Assembly: GCA_964549995.1 (NCBI GenBank)
Contig: CAZJXF010000189.1
Location: 1-5,740 of the forward strand
From: Desulfatirhabdium sp964549995
Lineage (GTDB): Bacteria > Desulfobacterota > Desulfobacteria > Desulfobacterales > Desulfatirhabdiaceae
Direction: 5' to 3'
Length of the DNA stretch: 5,740 nt
Part shown: one piece after another, positions 1 through 5,740 of the stretch
How the letters are laid out: every line of letters begins with the position of its first letter
Position numbering within the stretch: the first letter of the stretch is position 1
Program-made: the position numbers and the translations under genes
The notes under the pieces: generated by a model
Told to the model about the DNA's origin: nothing
What the model saw: only the letters and a program-made list of their open reading frames with translations
Databases searched by the model: none

Positions 1-109
1 TATTACATACTGTAATTTCAGTTAGTTAAAAATCGACTTTTTGCGAGACCATCAAATGTGGCGAGAGCGTGAACTTGGGATTTTGAGATTGGTAACATGA
101 AAGGGAAGT
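1..109. other. Non-coding leader upstream of the gene cluster
   Basis: All three forward frames meet stops within the first 25 or so bases, and no open frame of note runs through here on either strand. Composition changes inside it: the first 40 bases have 9 G/C and the next 40 have 21. An A-run, TCGAC and a T-run sit at 28-42. I could not find a sigma-70 promoter with acceptable -35/-10 spacing, so the cluster's promoter is either atypical or lies outside the window. The left end could also hold the last few bases of an upstream gene, which cannot be judged. Confidence 0.5.
2..16. repeat. Short perfect inverted repeat (6-bp arms, 3-bp centre)
   Basis: The arms ATTACA (2-7) and TGTAAT (11-16) are exact reverse complements around TAC. 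The element lies about 95 bp upstream of the first gene, in an AT-rich stretch (9 G/C in the first 40 bases). The size and symmetry fit an operator for a dimeric regulator or a weak hairpin, but no regulator is encoded in the window. A 15-bp palindrome can also occur by chance in AT-rich DNA, so only the symmetry is certain. Confidence 0.35.
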
Positions 110-844
110 GTGGATTCATCTTTGGGTAACATCGCCATATTGATTCCTGCCTTGAACGAAGAGGCAAGTATCGGTTCGCTCATCGAGGGCATCAATCGTT
201 ATTGCGGTGATGCCACCATTGTGGTGATCGATGATGCAAGCACCGATCGTACAGCCGATGTTGCCGCGTCAGCCGGGGCCATCGTGCTGCGCCTTCCCAT
301 ACGGCTTCACGCATGGGGAGCCATGCGAACCGGTTTTCGGTATGCCCAGAATAGAAATTTCGATATCGTCATTACAATGGACGCTGACGGGCAACACCGA
401 CCCGACATGATCGCTCCGCTGCTTGAGCCGATCGCATCCAAAACTGCTGATGTGGTTATCGGCTCATGTGTCGAACGCGGAAGCCCGGGCAGGAAAATGG
501 CGTGGGTATTTTTCCGGTGGATGACTGGCCTGGGCGTGGCGGACCTTACCTCCGGATTTCGCGTTTACAACAGGAGCGCCGTAGACATCATCATGAGCTC
601 GGATACCGCCCTGCTGGATTATCAGGACATTGGCGTTCTGCTTGCTCTCCGGAAGGCCGGGCTGAAAATCGTCGAGTTGCCCGTTTTGATGTGCCGCCGA
701 CAAAACGGCATATCCCGGATATACGCTTCTTGGGCCAACGTGTTTCGATACCTGCTCATAACCTCGGTGTTGTCTGTTGCCAAGAAGGAGTTTTCCGCCG
801 ACAATGGCCCGGATGTCACGCCTGCCTTCAAGAGGAGCGTTTGA
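110..844 (+). CDS. Family 2 glycosyltransferase, DPM1-like (polyprenyl-phosphate sugar synthase type)
   Basis: This GT-A fold inverting glycosyltransferase of 244 residues probably transfers a sugar from a nucleotide donor to polyprenyl phosphate on the cytoplasmic face of the inner membrane. Visible signatures are the N-terminal strand ending IPALNEE (12-18), the nucleotide-binding VVIDDAST (38-45), the metal-binding DADGQH (91-96), and DLTSGFRVYNR (145-155), typical of DPM1/DPG-synthase-like enzymes. The tail around 196-223 (RRQNGISRIYASW and a hydrophobic helix) matches GT2 proteins that pair with DUF2304. There is no strong transmembrane anchor, so membrane attachment probably needs a partner, fitting the DUF2304 gene 3 bp downstream. 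The start is GTG at 110: an in-frame TGA at 98-100 rules out anything longer, and AAGGGA at 101-106 is a usable but close Shine-Dalgarno site. A TTG at 122 is a less likely alternative. The family is certain; the sugar is not known. Confidence 0.93.
   Translation: MDSSLGNIAILIPALNEEASIGSLIEGINRYCGDATIVVIDDASTDRTADVAASAGAIVLRLPIRLHAWGAMRTGFRYAQNRNFDIVITMDADGQHRPDMIAPLLEPIASKTADVVIGSCVERGSPGRKMAWVFFRWMTGLGVADLTSGFRVYNRSAVDIIMSSDTALLDYQDIGVLLALRKAGLKIVELPVLMCRRQNGISRIYASWANVFRYLLITSVLSVAKKEFSADNGPDVTPAFKRSV
833..837 (+). promoter_or_regulatory. Ribosome binding site for the DUF2304 gene
   Basis: AGGAG lies 10 bases before the ATG at 848, inside the last codons of the glycosyltransferase gene. 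With only 3 bp between the two genes, this supports translation of both from one transcript. Confidence 0.6.
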
Positions 845-847
845 ATC

Positions 848-1207
848 ATGAGGGTTCCGTTCTCATGGGTTTCCATCGGGCTGGGCGGATGCGTGGCGTT
901 AACCATCCTGTACATGGTGCGAAAGAACCACTTGGTCGTCAGCCATTCCCTGTGGTGGCTGTTTGTTGCGGCAGGCAGTATTGTGCTGGGTTGTTTCCCG
1001 AAACTGATGGACTGGATCGCGGCCCGGATTGGCGTTCACTACCCGCCGATCTTTGTTGTTGCCCTTGTTATCGCCATGATGATCATCAAAATGCTGACGA
1101 TGGATCTGGATCTTTCGGAAAAAGAGCGAAAAATCCGGCAAATGGCGCAGCGCATCGCCATTCTGGAGCATGAGATTCAAAGCCGGAAGGACCGGAGTGA
1201 GAAATGA
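848..1207 (+). CDS. DUF2304 family small membrane protein
   Basis: This 119-residue protein has three predicted membrane segments (about 5-24, 34-52 and 66-84) followed by a charged, probably coiled-coil C-terminal helix (about 88-118, with repeated E/K/R and I/L/M spacing). The middle pattern of FP, LMDWIA, then GVHYPP (50-67) is the recognisable core of DUF2304. Members commonly sit directly beside DPM1-like GT2 genes, as here (3-bp gap, good ribosome site). The biochemical role of the family is not established. A reasonable inference is a membrane anchor or stabilising subunit for the soluble glycosyltransferase, comparable in role, not in shown homology, to DPM2/DPM3 in eukaryotic dolichol-phosphate-mannose synthase. 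The length is normal for the family and the gene looks intact. The stop TGA overlaps a new ATG (ATGA, 1204-1207) that opens only a 9-codon frame. Confidence 0.9.
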   Translation: MRVPFSWVSIGLGGCVALTILYMVRKNHLVVSHSLWWLFVAAGSIVLGCFPKLMDWIAARIGVHYPPIFVVALVIAMMIIKMLTMDLDLSEKERKIRQMAQRIAILEHEIQSRKDRSEK

Positions 1208-1253
1208 ATGGGTTGAGGGCGATCTTTTTCTGATGATCTGTTAAAACCAATCT
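1208..1253. other. Short intergenic gap with no clear ribosome site or terminator
   Basis: These 46 bp separate the DUF2304 gene from the large GT-C gene. No hairpin followed by a T-run is seen, so transcription probably continues through. No purine-rich Shine-Dalgarno sequence lies in the usual window before ATG 1254 (the preceding bases read AAAACCAATCT). Two tiny frames lie here: ATG 1204 to TGA 1231-1233, then ATG 1233 to TAA 1242-1244. Confidence 0.55.
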
Positions 1254-3239
1254 ATGGCCAAGAAAAAATACATTTCCGATCCCTCCCGCGGTGTTCAGGA
1301 GCCGGCTGCAGCTCAACCCAAAAGTGGGAACAAACGGACTTCGAGCAAACGGAGCTCTCCTGCCGTTCTGCCCCCAACCCAGCAGGGAGGTGGTAAACCG
1401 TCCGATTCCTTTTTGCAGGATGGTCCTTTCCTGCGGTTTGTTTCCGGCCATCTGACTTTCATTCAGGTCCTGTTACTGATGCTCATCACCGCTGTGGTCT
1501 ATGGCGCAACACTCGATGTGCCGTTTTATCTGGATGATTTTTCCTCCATCAAGGAAAATCCCCTTATATATTCTTGGAATCATCAGATTCGCTCCATTTT
1601 CGCTGCAGAACCGCTGCGATGGATCACCTACCTGAGCTTTGCCCTGAACTATCAGTTCCATGCCTTTCAGGTGGCGGGTTACCATGTCGTCAATATCGTC
1701 ATCCATGCACTCAATGGGCTGATGGTGCTTTTTCTGGTCAAGGCCATGCTGAAGACGCCTGCTTTTGAGGAGCGTTTCGGCCCCTCCGAAACCGAATGGA
1801 TCGCTTTTTTCGCTGCGGCGCTTTTTGTCGTTCATCCGCTTCACATCCAGGCGGTTACCTACATCGTGCAGCGGGCGGCATCCCTTGCCGCGCTTTTTTA
1901 TCTGGCTTCCATGCTCGGATACCTTCGGGCACGGATCGCCTCCTCTCCTGCTGGCCGTATCGGCTGGGGGGCGATTTGCCTGCTATCGATGCTCTGCGCC
2001 TTTTTCACCAAGCAAAATACGGCGACCCTGCCCGCTGCGTTCGTTCTGATGGAGCTCTTGTTCTGGCGGATCCATCGGAAAAAGCTGATACTGATCGCTC
2101 TGGGGGGAGCCCTTGTCATGCTGGGCGCCTGGATTCTTTTTTCAAAGGCGCTGCATCTGGATCCGTTTTCCCTTCAGTCCATGGCCGTCATCAGTCAGGA
2201 AACCCAAAATATCTCCCGTTCGGCCTACATGATGACCCAGTTTCGGGTCTTGTGGACCTATCTGCGGCTTTTTGTCTACCCCATTGGTTTGTGCATCGAC
2301 TACCAGAGTTATCCCATCTACACCGAATTCTGGCAGACAGCGGTTCTCTATTCCTTTCTGGGGCATGTGCTCCTGCTGTGTGCCGGGCTCTGGTGTATCC
2401 GTCGTTATCCGATGGTCTCCTTCGGGCTTTTCTTTTATTATCTGGCTCATCTGGTGGAGTCGAGCGTTCTGCCGATTACGGATGTGGTCTTCGAGCACAG
2501 GGCCTATCTGCCCGATGCCGGACTTTGCAGCATGCTGGGCTGGCTCGGGGGCAGGCGATGGCAGGGCATGCCCTCTTCCCGGATTCCCCGGACGATTTCG
2601 ATAGCTATCCTGGTTCTTCTTGGAATCATCGCCTGGCAACGGAACGAGGTTTGGCGGAATCCGATTGCACTATGGCAACAGAATGCCAGCCAAATTCCTG
2701 AAAATGGCCGGGCATGGATTACGCTTGGCAAATATCTGCTTGAAAGCAAACGGTATGAAGAGGCCTACGAGGTGACCAAAAGATCGGCCGAGGTTCGGAC
2801 GGATGAGCATGGAGACCGGGTGCTGCGCTTTGATCAGGAGGCGCTCGTGAACATGATTATCGCCACTGTCCGGCTGAAGCGATATGAAGAAGCGAAAAAG
2901 CTGATAGGATATGCGCTGGAAAGCGACATGACGCCGATCAACCGGTACAAGCTCTACATCAATTATGCGAATATGATGCGATTTCAGGGGAAACTGGAAG
3001 AAGCCGAAAAGCTGTATCGCAAGGCATTGGATATCTTTCCGGAAGGGGTGGACGCGAAACTGAATCTGGCTGCGCTTTTGGGAATGATGAAACGGTATGA
3101 TGAGGCGGAAACGATCGTGCATCAGGCGCTGCGTATCGATCCAAACAGCGCCGTTGCAAGAAAGGCCCTTGAAGCGTTGCAGAAAGTCAAAATGCATCCA
3201 TCCACCACGGTGGAAAATCCGTCCGATGACGGGGATTGA
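1254..3239 (+). CDS. TMTC-like GT-C membrane glycosyltransferase with C-terminal TPR repeats
   Basis: This 661-residue inner-membrane protein has a GT-C architecture. Residues 1-65 are a polar tail rich in K, R, P, Q, S and G. About ten to twelve membrane segments follow, including about 68-86, 143-164, 182-198, 205-225, 236-252, 277-297, 330-346, 362-381, 386-405 and 446-461. The first external loop carries YLDDFSSIKENP (92-103), the acidic pair expected of catalytic GT-C enzymes. Other family-typical stretches are HPLHIQAVTYIVQR (194-207), TQFRVLWTYLRLFVYP (328-343), which resembles the TMTC DUF1736 region, and FEHRAYLPDAG (413-423). About four TPR units follow (roughly 484-514, 528-556, 565-597, 599-631), ending in a capping helix. 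By analogy with eukaryotic TMTC proteins it would take a sugar from a polyprenyl-phosphate donor and attach it to a protein or glycan outside the cytoplasm, with the TPRs binding a substrate or partner. The upstream GT2/DUF2304 pair would supply that donor. ATG 1254 is the first start after an in-frame TAA at 1242-1244, but it lacks a Shine-Dalgarno site. Donor and acceptor are unknown. Confidence 0.85.
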   Translation: MAKKKYISDPSRGVQEPAAAQPKSGNKRTSSKRSSPAVLPPTQQGGGKPSDSFLQDGPFLRFVSGHLTFIQVLLLMLITAVVYGATLDVPFYLDDFSSIKENPLIYSWNHQIRSIFAAEPLRWITYLSFALNYQFHAFQVAGYHVVNIVIHALNGLMVLFLVKAMLKTPAFEERFGPSETEWIAFFAAALFVVHPLHIQAVTYIVQRAASLAALFYLASMLGYLRARIASSPAGRIGWGAICLLSMLCAFFTKQNTATLPAAFVLMELLFWRIHRKKLILIALGGALVMLGAWILFSKALHLDPFSLQSMAVISQETQNISRSAYMMTQFRVLWTYLRLFVYPIGLCIDYQSYPIYTEFWQTAVLYSFLGHVLLLCAGLWCIRRYPMVSFGLFFYYLAHLVESSVLPITDVVFEHRAYLPDAGLCSMLGWLGGRRWQGMPSSRIPRTISIAILVLLGIIAWQRNEVWRNPIALWQQNASQIPENGRAWITLGKYLLESKRYEEAYEVTKRSAEVRTDEHGDRVLRFDQEALVNMIIATVRLKRYEEAKKLIGYALESDMTPINRYKLYINYANMMRFQGKLEEAEKLYRKALDIFPEGVDAKLNLAALLGMMKRYDEAETIVHQALRIDPNSAVARKALEALQKVKMHPSTTVENPSDDGD

Positions 3240-3254
3240 TCGAAATTTCGGGAT

Positions 3255-3269
3255 AAGGCCGCTGACTTG
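3255..3269 (+). promoter_or_regulatory. Ribosome site and TTG start that decide the acyltransferase N-terminus
   Basis: AAGG at 3255-3258 is 8 bases from TTG 3267-3269. It is a modest site, but the only one that keeps the Arg/His acyltransferase motif intact in this frame. A competing ATG at 3226, overlapping the previous gene, is in another frame and would need a frameshift to join the acyltransferase sequence. Confidence 0.45.
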
Positions 3270-4310
3270 GGACAAGGGGTTCAAAATCGCTGGGTTGGGT
3301 TGGATTATGCCAGAGCCATCTGTTCCATTGGCGTCATTTGCGGGCATTTGCGCGTTTTCGGGACCTCGCTCCTTTTCGATCCGAATCGGTATCATGACCA
3401 TGTGATGCAGATTTCGGATATCCTGAATTTCAACATCATCAACCAGACCGTTCCGGTTTTCTTTCTGGTTGCCCTGTTTCTGCAATTTGAAAAACAGCTT
3501 TCCGGAAAATTCGATTTCAGGGGAAGAATCGAACGGCTTCTGTACATGTATGGCTTCTGGGTTTGTTGCGTTCTTGTGCTGTACCGGTTTGAAGACAAAC
3601 TGCAACTCGTCTGGCCGAATTCGATCCAAAAGCTTTTTCTGCTGCTGATATCGGGTGCAAACTCGCCATTTTATTTCCTCGCTTCCCTGATCCTGTTAAC
3701 GATTCTTTCGTATTGGTGTAAGTCATTGCGGTTTTGGTATATGGCATCTTTTGGCATTCTGTCATTTGTGCTCCTTATTGTTAATCCTACCCTTGTCATG
3801 GTTTCGGGTTCCTGGCAATGGCTCGTTGCATTTTGGAATCCACTCAATTTTTTGGTGTACGTTTTTCTGGCGGGTCTGGTTGCCCATTGGCTCAAATCGG
3901 ATCCTGGCATTCTGCATTCCAGAAAGCTTACTTTCTTGATGTGGTTTCTGGTCGCTGGATATGGCCTGAGCGCATGTCTGGAATGGATTGGCTTTCGGGG
4001 AATGCCGAATTATGTTTATGATGGATATGCATTTCCTCCATTCGCACGCCCATCGATCGCCATCGGTGCCCTGCTGGTTTTGTTATTTGCACTGCGAATG
4101 ACGCGTCCTCAGGGAATTGTCATCCGAACTCTTTCAACCTATTCCCTCGGGGTCTATTGTCTGCATGGATTTGTCGGTTATTATCTCAAGAAAACCAGTC
4201 ACAATGCCGATGTCGCCCTTTCCCCTGTTTTGGAGCTTGCAATTACATTGGGAGGATCGTTGCTGTTGTCCGCCTTGCTGCGGAGGGCCTTCCAAAAAGG
4301 GCTGATATGA
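3267..4310 (+). CDS. Acyltransferase family 3 (OafA/YrhL-like) membrane protein
   Basis: This 347-residue multi-pass protein probably adds an acyl group, often acetyl, to a sugar of a surface glycan or glycolipid. The family hallmark is at the start: LDYARA (12-17), then GH (26-27), giving the conserved Arg16 and His27 of the first membrane segment. PVFFLVALFL (63-72) is the usual second-helix motif, and YSLGVYCLHGFV (292-303) is the characteristic last-helix motif. About ten hydrophobic segments span the rest, and the length suits the membrane-only form without an SGNH domain. The start is uncertain: no ATG in frame precedes residue 47, which is past the catalytic His. TTG 3267 is preceded by AAGG (3255-3258) at 8-base spacing and gives a normal N-terminus; TTG 3300 is possible but has no suitable ribosome site. 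The gene lies in the same frame as the upstream gene, separated by its TGA and nine codons. Its stop overlaps the next ATG by 4 bp. Confidence 0.85.
   Translation: MGQGVQNRWVGLDYARAICSIGVICGHLRVFGTSLLFDPNRYHDHVMQISDILNFNIINQTVPVFFLVALFLQFEKQLSGKFDFRGRIERLLYMYGFWVCCVLVLYRFEDKLQLVWPNSIQKLFLLLISGANSPFYFLASLILLTILSYWCKSLRFWYMASFGILSFVLLIVNPTLVMVSGSWQWLVAFWNPLNFLVYVFLAGLVAHWLKSDPGILHSRKLTFLMWFLVAGYGLSACLEWIGFRGMPNYVYDGYAFPPFARPSIAIGALLVLLFALRMTRPQGIVIRTLSTYSLGVYCLHGFVGYYLKKTSHNADVALSPVLELAITLGGSLLLSALLRRAFQKGLI
4297..4310 (+). promoter_or_regulatory. Ribosome site and ATGA overlap coupling the last two genes
   Basis: AAGGG (4297-4301) precedes ATG 4307 by 5 bases, and ATGA (4307-4310) contains both this start and the TGA of the acyltransferase gene. 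This favours ATG 4307 over the earlier in-frame ATG at 4157, which would force a 154-bp overlap and add 50 residues unlike the family N-terminus. Confidence 0.75.
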
Positions 4311-5716
4311 TCCAACCCGAGAAACTGCGGATTCCCGTCATTTTTTTGCTGGGGCTTTTCTATGTGTTCGGCACTCCTATCTTTGAGTCTGCAGATGAGC
4401 CTGCGCATTTTGCCAGAGCCTATGGTCTGGCGGAAGGGCAGATTGTATTGCGGGATCATCCCAGCCCATTGATTGCTTTCATTTTTCAGAATCTCCAAGC
4501 CCACACGTCCGATCAAACAAGAGCGGTTGTCCGATATCTGGAAAAATACGCCGGGCTGCCCGTGCAGGAGCGGATCCCCAATATTGCATATAATGCAGCT
4601 CTCTATTCTCCAATACCCTATCTGCCATTTGCACTCGTCATCAGGATGGCCACGGGTATCTGGGACTCGGGGGATGCGTATGCGCTACGCTATGCATTTT
4701 ATGGATGCAGAATGATCTCTTTGATCATTTTCTGTATTCTGTTGTCGATTGTTTTTCGCATATCTGCCTTATTCTCCTGGCCGTTTTTCAACATCGCCTC
4801 TCTGCCCATGGCCCTTTCTCTGGCAGGCAGCATCAGCCTCGATCCCCTGCTGCTGACATCTGTCATGCTGGTGCTGGCCCTGAGCTGGTCCAATTTGCAG
4901 AACATGAAGATCGTGATCGGTTTTTGGGCGGCCTCTATCGGTATTGTTTCGACAAAACCGCCGTATGTTCCAGTATTGTTCTCTGCGCTGCTGCCAATGG
5001 TGCTTGGTCGCAAAGACAGACAGAAAGGGTTGCTTCGGATTGTGTTGATGAGTATCCTGTTATCCCTTGTCTGCACGGGGATATGGCAATATGTTGTGAA
5101 CCGGCAGGATGTATGGCACTCATCCAGGGATTTTGTCGACCATATTGTTCCCGGGCTTCAGTTTGATTTGCGCCATCAGGCGCTTCTCTTTCTGAAATCG
5201 CCATCCGTATTTTTCAGAATGGTTTACACCGAGATCATCTTGCATGCAGGGCAATGGTTTCGGGAAATGATCGGGGTTTTGGGCTGGTTGAACATTGCGG
5301 TTCCAAAATGGATTCCACCTCTATGGATGCTGATGGCCACCGCTTCAGCCTTTCTTCATCCGGAAAACGGGAAGCTTTCGGTCAGGCAGAAAACGGTTGT
5401 TGCAGCGGGCTATGCTGCCATCATGGCGCTGGCATTCATCGGTATCATGCTTTCTGCATTCCTGATCTGGGTTCCTGTAGGGGGAAGCACCATACCCATA
5501 CAAGGAAGATATCTGCAACCCATTCTGGCCTGTTTTCTGGCAGGATTGACTCTTGTGGTGGGTGGATGGGGTGCGAGTTGGAACCCGCAATGGATTTACA
5601 TACTGAAGTTGGGATCGTTGACACTTTCTGTTATTATCAACGTGGCGTCCATCTTGACTGTCATCCTGCATTATCAGGAGACTGTACTAGTGTTTAGTTG
5701 CATAAATTTGCGATAA
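4307..5716 (+). CDS. DUF2142 multi-pass membrane protein (probable GT-C type enzyme)
   Basis: Read from ATG 4307 this protein has 469 residues. An N-terminal membrane segment (about 9-24) leads straight into ESADEPAHFARAYGLAEGQ (27-45), the strongest DUF2142 signature. Further family landmarks are SPIPYLP (101-107), SISLDPLL (175-182), KPPYVPV (217-223), VLGWLN (324-329) and IQGRYLQPILA (398-408). About ten to twelve hydrophobic helices are spread through it, the last at about 434-455. DUF2142 proteins occur in polysaccharide and teichoic-acid type clusters and are widely suspected to be GT-C-like transferases; the acidic pair D30-E31 in the first outer loop sits where GT-C enzymes carry their catalytic acid. 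The substrate is unknown. Translation is coupled to the acyltransferase gene. The last ten or so codons run into an AT-rich stretch that looks foreign, so the natural C-terminus may have been replaced, although all core motifs and helices remain. Confidence 0.85.
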   Translation: MIQPEKLRIPVIFLLGLFYVFGTPIFESADEPAHFARAYGLAEGQIVLRDHPSPLIAFIFQNLQAHTSDQTRAVVRYLEKYAGLPVQERIPNIAYNAALYSPIPYLPFALVIRMATGIWDSGDAYALRYAFYGCRMISLIIFCILLSIVFRISALFSWPFFNIASLPMALSLAGSISLDPLLLTSVMLVLALSWSNLQNMKIVIGFWAASIGIVSTKPPYVPVLFSALLPMVLGRKDRQKGLLRIVLMSILLSLVCTGIWQYVVNRQDVWHSSRDFVDHIVPGLQFDLRHQALLFLKSPSVFFRMVYTEIILHAGQWFREMIGVLGWLNIAVPKWIPPLWMLMATASAFLHPENGKLSVRQKTVVAAGYAAIMALAFIGIMLSAFLIWVPVGGSTIPIQGRYLQPILACFLAGLTLVVGGWGASWNPQWIYILKLGSLTLSVIINVASILTVILHYQETVLVFSCINLR

Positions 5717-5740
5717 TATATATGCTGATGGCAACCATTC
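5691..5740 (+). mobile_element. Possible left end of an insertion sequence, cut by the window edge
   Basis: Directly after CTAG (5687-5690) the composition drops to 11 G/C in 40 bases (5691-5730), against 17 in the 40 before. The stretch carries the last eight sense codons and the stop of the DUF2142 gene, and then a new start codon about 30-40 bases in. That is the usual distance from an IS terminal repeat to its transposase start, and CTAG is a known target of some IS5-group elements. No second terminal repeat or transposase sequence is visible, so this is an inference from composition and layout. An ordinary AT-rich gene end and spacer would look similar. Confidence 0.25.
5722..5740 (+). 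CDS. Possible start of a further gene, truncated by the window edge
   Basis: ATG 5722 opens MLMATI and remains open to the end of the window; ATG 5728 in the same frame would give MATI. No Shine-Dalgarno site precedes either, and six codons are too few to identify a product. It begins 5 bp after the DUF2142 stop, so it may be the next cluster gene or a transposase if the AT-rich segment is an IS end. Confidence 0.2.

Noticed and set aside
22..46. TTAGTT followed by TTTGCGA, also seen at 5694-5713
   Set aside because: The two words are spaced differently at each site (18 versus 13 bases between starts) and lie in AT-rich DNA in direct orientation, so this is not good evidence of a flanking repeat pair.
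466..1173. A 235-codon + strand frame across the first two genes
   Set aside because: It overlaps two recognised families in other frames and would span their gene junction; no domain is visible in it.
1796..2701. A 301-codon open frame on the + strand inside the GT-C/TPR gene
   Set aside because: Out-of-frame shadow: the other frame holds the conserved membrane and HPLHIQAVTY-type motifs, while this one is rich in P, S, G and R without helices.
3201..3214. Inverted repeat TCCACC-AC-GGTGGA at the end of the GT-C/TPR gene
   Set aside because: The two-base centre is too small for a normal hairpin loop, no T-run follows, and it lies in codons; it is not a credible terminator.
2670..3629. A 319-codon open frame on the minus strand
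   Set aside because: It lies antisense across two clearly recognised genes, shows no family motif and has a composition typical of the reverse frame of a GC-biased gene.
4157..4306. Extending the DUF2142 protein back to ATG 4157
   Set aside because: The extra 50 residues overlap the conserved C-terminal helix region of the acyltransferase, and a better ribosome site and ATGA overlap support ATG 4307.
5709..5717. Extended -10 like TGCGATAAT near the right end
   Set aside because: Transcription from it would begin at or within the ATG at 5722, and no -35 element is seen at proper spacing.
5697..5735. GTTGC and GCAAC pairing across the AT-rich right end
   Set aside because: Five-base arms 29 bases apart are expected by chance and give no stable structure.

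Overview
The window holds five tightly packed genes, all on the + strand, for making or modifying a cell-envelope glycan or glycoprotein. It is bacterial: spacing is short (3 bp, 46 bp, 27 bp and a 4-bp ATGA overlap) and Shine-Dalgarno-like sites precede most genes. Moderate GC and this mix of families fit a Gram-negative bacterium. Desulfobacterota is my best guess, but it rests on general familiarity with such clusters and the sequence does not prove it.

Layout: 1-109 is a non-coding leader with an AT-rich left end and a small perfect inverted repeat. 110-844 encodes a soluble DPM1-like family 2 glycosyltransferase. 848-1207 encodes a small DUF2304 membrane protein, a common partner of such enzymes. 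1254-3239 encodes a large multi-pass GT-C type protein with C-terminal TPRs, resembling eukaryotic TMTC O-mannosyltransferases. 3267-4310 encodes an acyltransferase-3 (OafA-like) membrane protein that probably starts at TTG. 4307-5716 encodes a DUF2142 multi-pass membrane protein. The last ~50 bases turn abruptly AT-rich after a CTAG, with a new start codon near the edge; this may be the end of an insertion sequence, but the window stops too soon to prove it.

Inferred joint role: the GT2 enzyme, held at the inner membrane by the DUF2304 protein, would make a polyprenyl-phosphate sugar. The GT-C/TPR protein, and possibly the DUF2142 protein, would use that lipid-linked sugar on the periplasmic side. 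The acyltransferase would decorate the glycan. The families are recognisable; the donor sugar, the acceptor and whether the five proteins form one pathway cannot be read from the sequence.

No rRNA, tRNA, CRISPR array or convincing factor-independent terminator was seen.
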